From the NCBI GenBank assembly GCA_964523015.1, contig CAZFXN010000001.1, positions 76,960 to 140,959 on the forward strand: a stretch of DNA of 64,000 bases, read 5' to 3'. A program made the translations under genes and the position numbers. The notes under the pieces were generated by a model that had not been told where the DNA came from, made no database searches, and worked only from the letters and a program-made list of their open reading frames with translations. Origin of the DNA: JAWXBT01 sp964523015 (lineage in GTDB: Bacteria > Bdellovibrionota_C > UBA2361 > J135). Below, piece by piece: positions 1 to 8,635 of the stretch (its first letter is position 1; every line of letters starts with the position of its first letter).

Positions 1-227
1 GCCCAAAGTCGAGTCAGAAAATCTCTAACAGGGAAAATTTCATTATCCTGATTATCCTTTCTCCAAGATTTTTCAAATGAAACGACGATCTTTCTTTTTA
101 GCTTAACTTCAATAGCTATTTCTGTATTTAATAAAAAATCCACCTCATGTTTATTGTATGAACGCCAATAGGAAAGCTCAGCTTTATGCCGATGATAATC
201 TATAAAAGCTCTAACGATCTTCCTAAA
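1..227 (-). pseudogene. C-terminal remnant of a DUF4143-type AAA+ ATPase, runs off the left edge
   Basis: On the minus strand an open frame runs from about 227 to the left edge with no start codon. It contains LSYWRSYNKHEVDFLL followed by IAIEVK, the pattern at the end of ATPases carrying a DUF4143 domain (an endonuclease-like fold with E-V-D and E-V-K residues). The frame is closed upstream by TGA at 228-230, and no ATPase core can be read before it. The stretch from about 228 to 386 shows no other gene. I read this as the broken end of a longer gene; a frameshifted upstream part cannot be excluded. The family assignment rests on this short motif only. Confidence 0.5.
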
Positions 228-386
228 TCAGATGGTGAGGGATTAATAAGAGGTCTCCCTGCTTAAGAAGAGGAGAGAAGTTAAGTGTTCTTAAAATCAT
301 GCTATAATTATGCTGATTTTCGCGAATTTAGGGAATAATCTAGCGTAAATTATGTAATTATCAATTTACACTGTAATTACAGGTGG

Positions 387-1250
387 TTAATAATATAGTG
401 ATTCCAAAAGGGAAGCTCCCAATGGCAACCACCGATACAAATCATTCTGAACCATAATGGTTTCCACATTACCGATTAAGAGCGGGAACTCTCGCCGCAA
501 CTTATCAAGAACTTCATTAAACTGAGTAAGATCTCCAGCCTCAATGGCCATCTCAATCTTACAGTCACCAATCTGCTCAATTAAATAACAGATGTCAGGA
601 TGATCGAATGCAAACTCAAACAGACGAGAGAAATCCTTCTTCCGATTATCAGCATGAAAAATTCGAGCTTTAAAATAAGTTAACCCAAGTTTGGTCCTGT
701 CCATCTCCGGCCTATAACCCAGGATGACTCCGTTCTCCTCCAATCTATCAATGCGGGCTTTTACTGAAACTGGACTCATTGATATAGCTTCAGAAATGTC
801 GCTGATTCTTGCTCGAGAGTTACTAGAGAGAATTTCAAGAATTCTAAGTTCCTCCTCGCCACAAGAAATAACCTCTGGAGGTCCGCCAACGTGAAAGGAT
901 TTTTTTGTCCCCTTAAATAGGTATTTCTTTGGGAAATACCAGTGATTAACAACTATTGAAACATTACTTGCTAGTATGATGTCATGAAAATCCCCTAAGA
1001 ATTGCTCCTGAATATTATGGAAGGTGAATGGTGACTCTGCTAACGTATTGAACAGAATATCCCAAGATCCATCACAGTCGGCGATACAAAAGATCCGCTC
1101 ATGGGTTCTAAGAGCTCTCTTTAATGCAGGTACCCGTTCAGGATTATTACGAAGACGAAGATAACTTTTAAATAGGGTAAATCCTAGTCGATAGGGAATG
1201 TTTTAGTAAATATCAACCTTCCTCTTTAATATCCTGTCTAAAGCTTTAAG
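387..1250 (-). pseudogene. Lrp/AsnC-family two-domain transcriptional regulator, 5' damaged
   Basis: Reading the minus strand continuously from about 1205 to 387 gives a long Lrp/AsnC-like protein. The second half holds a winged helix-turn-helix (EELRILEILSSNSRARISD, then SPVSVKARIDRLEENGVILG) and an effector-binding domain (FIEQIGDC-like CYLIEQIGDCKIEMAIE). The first half has another effector-like domain (IPYRLGFTLFKSYLRLRNNP, ADCDGSWDILF). An in-frame TAA at about 1205-1207 separates it from a further coding-looking stretch (LKALDRILKRKVDIY). The N-terminal DNA-binding domain expected before that is missing, because the divergent phzF remnant starts there. An ATG at 779 could allow a 130-residue product without an intact HTH. 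Family assignment is good; the inactive state is inferred from the stop and the missing 5' end. Confidence 0.65.
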
Positions 1251-1279
1251 ATTCCCTTGTACAACATTTAAGGAGATTT

Positions 1280-1813
1280 ATGAAAACTCAGTTATTTCAA
1301 ATTGATGCCTTCACCCCCACCCCACTTAGTGGCAACCCAGCTGCAGTGATCCCACTGCCCTACATGCTCAATGACAATACACTCCAGGCCTTAGCAAGTG
1401 AGAATAATTTATCAGAGACTGCATTTATTGTAGGTAAAGATGGTGAGTACGATATTCGCTGGTTTACACCAACCGTAGAAATCGAGCTATGCGGACATGC
1501 CACACTTGCAAGTGCTTTTGCTGTATTCAATTAACTCGAACCAAATCTAAGCACCGTTCATTTTGACTCAAAAATTCATGGAAGACTTACGGTAACCCGC
1601 CACTCCAATCTACTTACCATGAACTTTCCTACTCGCTCTTATACTCCGATTGAAAATCTAAGTGAGTTTGAGTTAGCTTTAGGTCGTAAACCCCTTCAAG
1701 TTTTCAAAGGTAAGGATATAATGGCTGTTTTTGGATCTGAGGATGAGATTAGAAATCTTTTCCCCGACTTTTCAAAAATTAAAAAAGTTGATCAATATGA
1801 GTTAGTAGTATGA
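1280..1813 (+). pseudogene. PhzF-family isomerase/epimerase, interrupted by a stop and truncated
   Basis: The start (ATG at 1280 behind AAGGAG) and the first 84 residues are typical of PhzF/YddE proteins: FQIDAFTPTPLSGNPAAVI, then NLSETAFIV with the catalytic-type glutamate region, and LCGHATLASA. TAA at 1532-1534 stops the frame. The same frame continues beyond it as LEPNLSTVHFDSKIHGRLTV and on to 1813. The C-terminal half of the fold, including the usual second-lobe D-P-V-T-G-S motif, is absent, since about 178 codons remain of the usual 260-290. The end overlaps the next start by ATGA at 1810-1813. I read one nonsense mutation plus loss of the 3' half. Confidence 0.75.
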
Positions 1814-2340
1814 TACAAGAGGGACTAACACCTACACCACAATCTGGATCTCTTCGCATCAGCGAATCCAATACAATTGCAACTCGACCACCATTAAACG
1901 AGAAAGCAATTTTTAACGCAGCCCTTCAGCACTTTACTGAGGAACGTCTTTCAGAACTAGATAACAGGAGAAGCGAACTCCGATCGGCAATTTTTAAAAA
2001 CTGGGACCTGTGCGTTAGTGCTTCGGCAAGGGTAGTGCCCATGACACCCATTAAAGAATTTATTGCTCTTAGAAGAGTACTTGCAGGATTTGGGTACACA
2101 CCGAAAGGCATTCTAGCTCAAACCCAAACAGAGGTATTGCTGTTAAAGAAAGAGAATATCGGGGCTTGGCTGGATCCAATTGTAACTCCCATTGCTCGTC
2201 TCTTCGATATTGATCGTCCAGTTCAGGGATTTACAGTTCAAAGAGCTATTAACCAATTGACCCAGATTCCACTCAAGGAGATTTTAAAATGGGCACGTGA
2301 TTATCGCTCATTGGCTGAAGCAGAAATGATAGACACCTAG
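1810..2340 (+). CDS. unknown protein, first part of a long frame broken by an amber codon
   Basis: This encodes 176 residues with no family I recognise, hydrophilic and without a signal peptide or membrane segment. It starts at ATG overlapping the phzF remnant stop. It ends at TAG (2338-2340), but the same frame stays open for 46 further codons up to the GTG at 2479 and then through the next ORF to 3786. The three pieces together would be about 657 codons with a single amber codon. The most economical reading is one large gene with a nonsense mutation or readthrough; two separate genes are also possible. No function can be assigned to this part. Confidence 0.5.
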   Translation: MIQEGLTPTPQSGSLRISESNTIATRPPLNEKAIFNAALQHFTEERLSELDNRRSELRSAIFKNWDLCVSASARVVPMTPIKEFIALRRVLAGFGYTPKGILAQTQTEVLLLKKENIGAWLDPIVTPIARLFDIDRPVQGFTVQRAINQLTQIPLKEILKWARDYRSLAEAEMIDT

Positions 2341-2478
2341 CGGAAAATCAGTTTAAGACTCCGAGTCGCTCATTCAATTACAGCAGCTAATGAGTCCAGA
2401 TTATTTCCGCCTGATACATTCACTGAACTTAATACCAGACTAGATCAAGGCATCAGGTTAGCGCGTGGCAGTCTCGAT

Positions 2479-3786
2479 GTGCTTAAAAATCTAACGACAC
2501 CTGAACTAGCTTGTCAGACTAGGGAATTTAAGGAACTCATGAGCCAACTGGCAAAAGAAATGATTCCTATTGATAATTTATTTGAAAGCATCTCTGAAAA
2601 AATGAAAGAACCATGTCACCTTTCAAGCAGTGATATACAGGCAATTCAAAAGCAGACTGATGAGTTGGTCGAAAAAATAACACTAGCCGAGAGCACAAAA
2701 AATTCACCGTGCAATCAGGTAAAATATTTACTGCAAACGGCCATCAGTGCAACAAATGTATTGGGTCGACTGAAGACGGGAGGCAAATCTGATCATCTCC
2801 AAGATCTGCTCTTTGAAAGGAGAGAGCAGGCATTATTATCCTTAGTTGGGTTAGAACCGACTCAGGTGCGGTATGAGTTGGAACACTTGGGTCCTCATGC
2901 TAGATATCTACATCGACATCCTATAGTTCAAGAAATTCTTGATGACTCCTCTGAACAACCATTTGAGCAGTCATTAGAACAACCTTTGGTTGAGTCTGAC
3001 CGAGAGGAAGATTTAACTAGCGATAAACAGCAATTACAAATCCAACACCGGAAGCGTCAAATTATGAAGACGCTAATTTCATCATTTCGATTGCCGATGG
3101 AAACAGCAGAACAAATCGCATCAAAAATTTCACCAGAAGCAATGGAAAAAAGAGAAGCCGAATTGAGTGTACTATTTGGCCGCTCTACACCTGCCATTCT
3201 TCGCAATGATCCAAAAGCCCTAACAATTCCAGATCCAGTATTTGAAAGATATACTTGCGTAGCGCAAGAAGTACTTTCGGCCCTCTCAGAGCTCGATAGT
3301 AAAGGGATTCTTTCAAGAGTTAATCCAGATAGAACTGGAAGCGCGTTTACTCCAAACGGAATTCAAGGTACACGCACGTTGGTACTTAGCCTCAGTGGAG
3401 CAAGAGAAACGCTTCTCCTATTAGCTACAAAGCTACACGCACCTAAAGAGAGCTTATGGAGAGAATTTCTAACTGGCTTGGAGCAGGCACATGCCCAAAA
3501 TTCAGACGAAACTCCCATTGAGATTGCTAATAAAATCGCCAACTCTGAATTCCCTAAAAAGTTTCCTGAGGATCTAAACGGGTTAGCCATAAGAAAACTA
3601 ACCGCCGTTTTTGCTGCAACTACTTTAGATCAAATCCGCCAATTACCCGGTAATAAACTTGAAGTATTTCACGACCAGCGCCATACAAACGCAACCTATT
3701 TTATCCGTATAAACGATCTTTGGCGGGTCGGCTTTAGGTTTAATTCTGGGCGATCAACAGAGGTATCATTAATTAATTATCATTAA
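2479..3786 (+). CDS. large unknown protein ending in a HigB-like toxin domain
   Basis: The start codon is GTG and the product has 435 residues. Residues 1 to about 340 are helical-looking, rich in Glu, Lys and Gln, and unrecognised. The last ~85 residues match the HigB/RelE-type mRNA interferase pattern: FPKKFPEDLNGLAIRKL, then LPGNKLEVF, then FIRINDLWRVGFRF and a final NYH. HigB toxins are normally free-standing proteins of about 90 residues followed by higA. Here the domain is the tail of a much longer protein in frame with the ORF at 1810, and no HigA-like gene follows. The domain call is good. What the fused protein does (a carrier for a toxic tip, an effector, or a decayed fusion) is open. 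Confidence 0.6.
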   Translation: MLKNLTTPELACQTREFKELMSQLAKEMIPIDNLFESISEKMKEPCHLSSSDIQAIQKQTDELVEKITLAESTKNSPCNQVKYLLQTAISATNVLGRLKTGGKSDHLQDLLFERREQALLSLVGLEPTQVRYELEHLGPHARYLHRHPIVQEILDDSSEQPFEQSLEQPLVESDREEDLTSDKQQLQIQHRKRQIMKTLISSFRLPMETAEQIASKISPEAMEKREAELSVLFGRSTPAILRNDPKALTIPDPVFERYTCVAQEVLSALSELDSKGILSRVNPDRTGSAFTPNGIQGTRTLVLSLSGARETLLLLATKLHAPKESLWREFLTGLEQAHAQNSDETPIEIANKIANSEFPKKFPEDLNGLAIRKLTAVFAATTLDQIRQLPGNKLEVFHDQRHTNATYFIRINDLWRVGFRFNSGRSTEVSLINYH

Positions 3787-4034
3787 CAAAACATCGCGCA
3801 ATCCAACTCTTTTTGATAAAGATAACTCAACAAAGATTTACTCAATAGACGTAGTAGAAGATCAGCATCCAACTATTTTTCTCAAAAAATCCTTACGATT
3901 TAACTGTTATAACATCCGCTCAACATGCACTTGGAAAAACAGGAGATGCCTTAAGGTTTTGGTATCCACCATGGCTGATTACCCTTCTTTATATGGTGCT
4001 TGATCTTGTTAAAGAAGCAGGCTTAATAAGATAA
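3782..4034 (+). pseudogene. possible frameshifted small gene remnant
   Basis: From 3782 a frame reads KIYSIDVVEDQHPTIFLKK up to an A6 run near 3882-3888. After one base shift the reading continues as DLTVITSAQHALGKTGDALR, then FWYPPWLITLLYMVL, and ends at TAA 4032-4034. Both halves look coding, with protein-like composition, and together would give about 83 residues. No start codon is evident and I recognise no family. It follows the HigB-tailed frame directly. This is a weak call that depends on accepting the homopolymer frameshift. Confidence 0.3.
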
Positions 4035-4085
4035 TCTATTCAAAATTAAAATAGGTTTAGGCAATTAGTGTATTTAAGATATTTT

Positions 4086-4931
4086 TTAGATTCCACTAGT
4101 TTGGTTAAAGTGCCTTGACCTATTAAATAACTCTTTTGTTACCCTACTAATCCGGATAAACGATGGTCTTGAAGATTCATCAACATAAGACACCCCTCTA
4201 TAATAATCCCCATTATATCTCGTATAGAGATGCACTTCGTTATGAGATTTGGGATCTGATCTGAATTGTATAAATTCTAACTCGCTAGGATCAATCACAT
4301 TACTCCCCTTGTTTAAAAAGTTAGAGAGTCCAAAAGCGACTGTTTCCCTTAATAACTCTGGAGCACAAGCTTCCTTACCATAGAATCTATCATTAACTTC
4401 GAATATGCCATGTTCTGATATTAAGGGAACATGCCATGAAGACTGTTGGTTTTTATAACTAAACACGGCTAGAGCAGCTGGTGAATCTATTTCAACAAAG
4501 TCACTTAAATTTCGATTCGTTGCTACAAATTTACCATCAGTATTAATCAACTCCACAATTATTCCATAAATAAGAGAGCTCTCTTTTGTTAATATAGAAC
4601 ATTGTCCTATACGATGAGGTTCAAAGGTAAAAGATTGGTCAGTCCTACTACTCCATTCTAACCCAGATTTATTAACTCCCTCTCTTATACTAGAAAACAT
4701 CTCTCTTATTTTTTGCTGATCTAAATGATCCGTATGCAAGGAAGCACCATGCCCACACATAGATTGAGCTATGCGATAAAAGTTTCTAGTTAGGGCATCT
4801 GGTTTAGATTTAATAGCAAACGTTTCCTGCCAGAGCTCTCCTTGGCTCCCATCATCAAATGCATCCATCTGTCGCCTAAATGGACTCTTGTCTGAATCCT
4901 CCTTTGGGTCAAATTCCATCTCATTGCTCAT
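4086..4931 (-). CDS. hypothetical soluble protein
   Basis: The product has 281 residues, no signal peptide, lipobox or membrane segment, and an acidic, serine-rich N-terminus (MSNEMEFDPKEDSDKSPF). I recognise no domain. It stands alone, convergent with the decayed genes to its left, and its base composition matches its neighbours. A secreted effector of the T3SS encoded in this window is one possibility, but the sequence offers no direct support for that. Confidence 0.55.
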   Translation of the reverse strand: MSNEMEFDPKEDSDKSPFRRQMDAFDDGSQGELWQETFAIKSKPDALTRNFYRIAQSMCGHGASLHTDHLDQQKIREMFSSIREGVNKSGLEWSSRTDQSFTFEPHRIGQCSILTKESSLIYGIIVELINTDGKFVATNRNLSDFVEIDSPAALAVFSYKNQQSSWHVPLISEHGIFEVNDRFYGKEACAPELLRETVAFGLSNFLNKGSNVIDPSELEFIQFRSDPKSHNEVHLYTRYNGDYYRGVSYVDESSRPSFIRISRVTKELFNRSRHFNQTSGI

Positions 4932-5062
4932 AGAAATATCTAGGTCAGAAAATTTAATACTCTCATGTTATGTACCATAAAGGATAAAAGGTACATGATT
5001 TGAGAATGCCTGGCTTAAAAATAATATAATAAAATCGAATTGTTGTGGGATATCTATCATCT

Positions 5063-6082
5063 TTATCTAAGCAACACCCCAATAGCGGCAGTTAAAATAA
5101 TATCGTCTGCGCTACACCCTCTTGAAAGATCCATCCATGGCTTTGCAAGTCCTTGCAGCAGTGGGCCAATTGCCTTGGCATGCCCCATACGCTCAGCAAT
5201 TTTATATCCAATATTTCCAGCATCTAAATTTGGGAAGATAAAAACATTAGCATCTCCTAGAATTGCACTTTTAGGGGCTTTTCGTGCCGCTACATTTGGA
5301 ACAAATGCGGTATCAAATTGCAGCTCGCCATCAATAATCAATTCTGGAGATCTCTGTTTGACTAAAGCTAGGGCCTCTCTTACATGATTAACTTTTTCAT
5401 GCTCAGCAGATCCCTTTGTTGAAAAGGATAACATGGCCACACGTGGCTCTTCATCTGTTAATTTCTTGTGACTCTGAGCAGCCATAATTGCAATATCTGC
5501 TAACTGATCAGATGTGGGATAAGGAATCAGAGAGCAATCTGCAAATGTGATAGCTCGTCCAGTTTGAGATTCGCCATCAGGCAAAATCATAAAGAAGAAA
5601 CTAGAGGCAGTTTTTACATCCTCTTTCATTCCGATACAGCGAACACCTGCCTTAAATACGTCCCCAGTAGTATTAACTGCTCCAGAAACTGCCACATCAA
5701 CAACACCGGATCTTAAAAGCATAGCTCCAAAATAAAGAGGGAAGTATAGTGGATCGTTCATTAGGATATTGGCTGATTCCAACGTCTCCCCTTTTGACCT
5801 TCTAAGCTCATAGTATTCTTTTGCAAATATTTCTTTCTTAGGGCTTTTTGATGGAGCAAGTATTTCTAACTCACTTGGAAACTTACTGTTTGGCTTCTCG
5901 CTCAGCACTATCACTCGACCAATCTTTTCCTCAGTGATTTTTTGGGCCGCTTCAAGCATTCTTAAATCATCTCCCTCAGTAAGCAAGATAATGGGCGGGG
6001 ATTTAGAATCAACCACTGAAATAGAGCTTTTGGCTCTCTTAATTAAGGTATTTTCAATACTTTCTTTAACCATGATAATCAC
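5063..6082 (-). CDS. pta: phosphate acetyltransferase (phosphotransacetylase)
   Basis: This encodes a 339-residue short-form Pta, interconverting acetyl-CoA plus phosphate and acetyl phosphate plus CoA in the cytoplasm. Family motifs are present: SGAVNTTGDV (about 133-142), FADCSLIPYPTSDQLADIA (from 180), SFSTKGSA (219-226), and QFDTAFVPNVAARKAPKS followed by FPNLDAGNIGYKI near 283-295. The length fits the compact single-domain class. The start could be ATG 6082 or the ATG three codons later. No acetate kinase gene (ackA) lies beside it, so it is not the usual pta-ackA operon. A phosphate butyryltransferase or another PTA_PTB member is less likely given the full motif set. Confidence 0.9.
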   Translation of the reverse strand: MIIMVKESIENTLIKRAKSSISVVDSKSPPIILLTEGDDLRMLEAAQKITEEKIGRVIVLSEKPNSKFPSELEILAPSKSPKKEIFAKEYYELRRSKGETLESANILMNDPLYFPLYFGAMLLRSGVVDVAVSGAVNTTGDVFKAGVRCIGMKEDVKTASSFFFMILPDGESQTGRAITFADCSLIPYPTSDQLADIAIMAAQSHKKLTDEEPRVAMLSFSTKGSAEHEKVNHVREALALVKQRSPELIIDGELQFDTAFVPNVAARKAPKSAILGDANVFIFPNLDAGNIGYKIAERMGHAKAIGPLLQGLAKPWMDLSRGCSADDIILTAAIGVLLR

Positions 6083-6148
6083 TATGTAACATATGTATGA
6101 ACCTTCTCATACTGCAATTGAGCTTAAAACTTTTAGGATACTTTTCAA

Positions 6149-7678
6149 GTGAACCGTAAGGTCGCACCCATCTTTATTATATTTTTAGCGGTACTTTTTT
6201 CTTTCAATACACTATCTTTCGATTTTACCTTTGATGATTACATCCATATAGTTAGAAATGAGCAGGTTACAAATGAACGGATCAGTGTTTCTGATATATT
6301 CAGTTCAGCTACTTTCCCAGGAAATATTTATAGGCCACTTTTAATAACTAGTTATAAAATTACTCATTCTCTTTTCGGACTCGAGCCGTATTACTATCAT
6401 CTGACAAACATATTACTTCATGCAGCGAATACTTTTTTAATCTACTTTTTATTAATTCCAATATTACCATTTCAAATTGTATTTTGGAGCTGTGCTCTTT
6501 TTGCCGTTCATCCGATCCACTCTGAAGCAATTGCGAATATCTCTGGACGCTCCGAATTATTATGTCACTTTTTTGGATTGTTAGCAGCTAATTGGATTCT
6601 TTCATCTCCGAAACTTGAGTTAGTCAAACTTTCTAAATTAAGTTTTCATATCAGCATATCTGTGTTCTTATTATTAGCAGCACTGCTTACTAAAGAGAGT
6701 GGTTTAGTTTATTTTTTACTTATTCCATTCCTAGCTTATTTCCAAAATAAAGATCTAAGACTTTGTTTAAGGATCCTAATTCCATCTTTTCTCTTAGTTG
6801 CTTTAATATATATTCCTCTTCGAATTTATAATGTTCCAGATTTTTTGGGAGCTCAAATTTCAGCTGACATTCTTGATAATCCTATGATTCACCAGAGTAC
6901 TTTTTGGCGTGTCTTGAATGCACTTGCTCTTCAGACTGATTATATAAAACTTACCCTATTCCCAATGGTACTAAGTTCTGATTATTCATTTGCAAAACTC
7001 TTGCCATTTAATGAGCTGTCGATCGTCTCATCGATCAAGATTGCTTTGCCAATACTTTTAATCCTCACTGCATTTTATTCTACATTTGATTCTACATTTT
7101 ATTTGGCACGAACAAAAAATGTACTTTCATTTTCGATCTTCTGGTTTTTTATTGGATTTCTAGTAAGTAGTAATTTATTTTTTACAACTGGAACTATCTT
7201 TGCTGAGCGGTTAGCATACTTACCATCACTCGGAATCACTATTGCTTTATCTATATTTTGTTTAAACATTCCAGTGCGAGTTCTTTCACATTTTATCCTT
7301 GTAATTTTACTTTTAGGATATGCCGCCAAAAGTTATACTCAGAATGACATTTGGCGTAACAATGAAACTCTTTTTAGTTATGAAGCAATCACCTCTCCAC
7401 AAAGTGCTAAAGCTCAGTTTAATTACGGCATGATGCTATCTCGAAAAAATCGATTGCCTGAGGCAAAAGATCATATCAATAAGGCTTTAGCTATTTATCC
7501 AAATTTTGCTGATGGCTGGTATGGATTATCAGAGGTTGCAAGATTTGAAGGTGATTCCGCTGGACAGTTAAGCCATCTTGCAAAAGCACTCTCAATCAAC
7601 CCCTCTCATCCAGCTGCTCGTTCTTCATTTGAACGACTTAAGCTTTCAACAAACAAGCAGCCACCTAAGGCAGAGTAA
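6149..7678 (+). CDS. TMTC-like polytopic membrane protein with C-terminal TPRs
   Basis: The start is GTG and the product has 509 residues. The N-terminus carries a membrane segment followed by FDFTFDDYIHIVRNEQ, which resembles the acidic first loop of GT-C glycosyltransferases of the TMTC/DUF1736 type. About ten further hydrophobic segments reach to near residue 395. The C-terminal ~100 residues hold at least two tetratricopeptide repeats (NYGMMLSRKNRLPEAKDHI, then GWYGLSEVARFEGD and LAKALSINPSHPAA). Known TMTC proteins transfer sugars from lipid donors at the membrane. The EamA-family gene starts within the stop codon (one-base overlap at 7678), so the two are cotranscribed. The exact substrate is unknown. 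Confidence 0.7.
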   Translation: MNRKVAPIFIIFLAVLFSFNTLSFDFTFDDYIHIVRNEQVTNERISVSDIFSSATFPGNIYRPLLITSYKITHSLFGLEPYYYHLTNILLHAANTFLIYFLLIPILPFQIVFWSCALFAVHPIHSEAIANISGRSELLCHFFGLLAANWILSSPKLELVKLSKLSFHISISVFLLLAALLTKESGLVYFLLIPFLAYFQNKDLRLCLRILIPSFLLVALIYIPLRIYNVPDFLGAQISADILDNPMIHQSTFWRVLNALALQTDYIKLTLFPMVLSSDYSFAKLLPFNELSIVSSIKIALPILLILTAFYSTFDSTFYLARTKNVLSFSIFWFFIGFLVSSNLFFTTGTIFAERLAYLPSLGITIALSIFCLNIPVRVLSHFILVILLLGYAAKSYTQNDIWRNNETLFSYEAITSPQSAKAQFNYGMMLSRKNRLPEAKDHINKALAIYPNFADGWYGLSEVARFEGDSAGQLSHLAKALSINPSHPAARSSFERLKLSTNKQPPKAE

Positions 7679-8538
7679 TGGGCCTTTTCTTTGCTTTAAA
7701 TGCGGCGATATTTAGTACGGCCAAGGACATTATCTCTAAAAAAGTCTCCTTTAAAGTATCTGGCACTGTTTCAACGATTGCTTCTTTTGCCTATGCCATT
7801 CCATTTTATCTCTTTGCTTTAGCACTTGCCTCTATCTATGGCTATGAAACCTGGGCGGTAACTCAAGGATTTTTAGCCTTAGTAATTTTGCGGGCGGTGA
7901 GTGATTGCGGCGCTGAATGGTTAAAGATGGTGGCACTATCACATGGTGACCTTTCACTTATCACTGCATTCTATTCACTCAGTCCTGTTTTTTTACTTAT
8001 TGCTTCTCCGATAATCACAGGAGATCCACTTACAAAAGGAGGCATATTCGGGGTTATCTTAGTTACCCTTGGCAGCCTTGTATTTGTATACAATCGTAAA
8101 AGTCGTGAAGGTGTCAGCTTAAAAGGAATTTTGTTGGCTCTCGGTGCTTCAGTTTTTTTTGCTCTTAATTCCTGTTTTGATCGATTAGCCGTGCAAGAGA
8201 GTAGCCCCCTACTAGCAGGTTTTTCTATGACTCTACTCTCTGGTGTTTTGCTTATTCCTTGGGCCAAAGAACCTATCCTTCCTGCATTTAAAAAGGTGAA
8301 TAATTTATTTTGGCTACGAGGTCTTTTAGAAACAATCTTTATGGTTAGTAAGCTGATCGCTATCTCCTTTATGCAAGCACCTCACGTAGTCGCAATTATG
8401 AGGCTTTCTATTCTACTATCTATAATCAGTGGTCGGATTGTTTTTAAAGAACAGAATTTTCTGCAACGTTTTCTAGGCGGGCTGCTTATGGTTATTGGGG
8501 TAGGGATTATATTGGCGGAGGAGCTGTTGTTCCACTGA
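7678..8538 (+). CDS. EamA/DMT-superfamily transporter
   Basis: The product has 286 residues with about ten hydrophobic helices in two repeats of five, the usual size and layout of EamA-domain (drug/metabolite transporter) proteins. Repeat halves can be seen at SLITAFYSLSPVFLLIASP and, in the second half, HVVAIMRLSILLSIISGRIVF, each followed by a short hydrophobic closing helix. The start ATG overlaps the stop of the TMTC-like gene, which suggests translational coupling and a shared role, perhaps moving a lipid-linked or small-molecule substrate. The substrate itself cannot be inferred from the sequence. Confidence 0.75.
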   Translation: MGLFFALNAAIFSTAKDIISKKVSFKVSGTVSTIASFAYAIPFYLFALALASIYGYETWAVTQGFLALVILRAVSDCGAEWLKMVALSHGDLSLITAFYSLSPVFLLIASPIITGDPLTKGGIFGVILVTLGSLVFVYNRKSREGVSLKGILLALGASVFFALNSCFDRLAVQESSPLLAGFSMTLLSGVLLIPWAKEPILPAFKKVNNLFWLRGLLETIFMVSKLIAISFMQAPHVVAIMRLSILLSIISGRIVFKEQNFLQRFLGGLLMVIGVGIILAEELLFH

Positions 8539-8635
8539 TCTCCTATAATCTTGAAAATTAATAGATATAGTGCTCTAGTTCAAATGTTACTTTAAAGAGT
8601 TTTACAGAGATTATTTAATCAACTAACGAATTCAA

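Noticed and set aside
1205..2340. Stop-codon reassignment (TAA or TAG read as sense)
   Set aside because: Intact genes across the window end normally with TAA, TAG and TGA at expected family lengths, and the interruptions involve both TAA and TAG in genes with other damage. Decay fits better.
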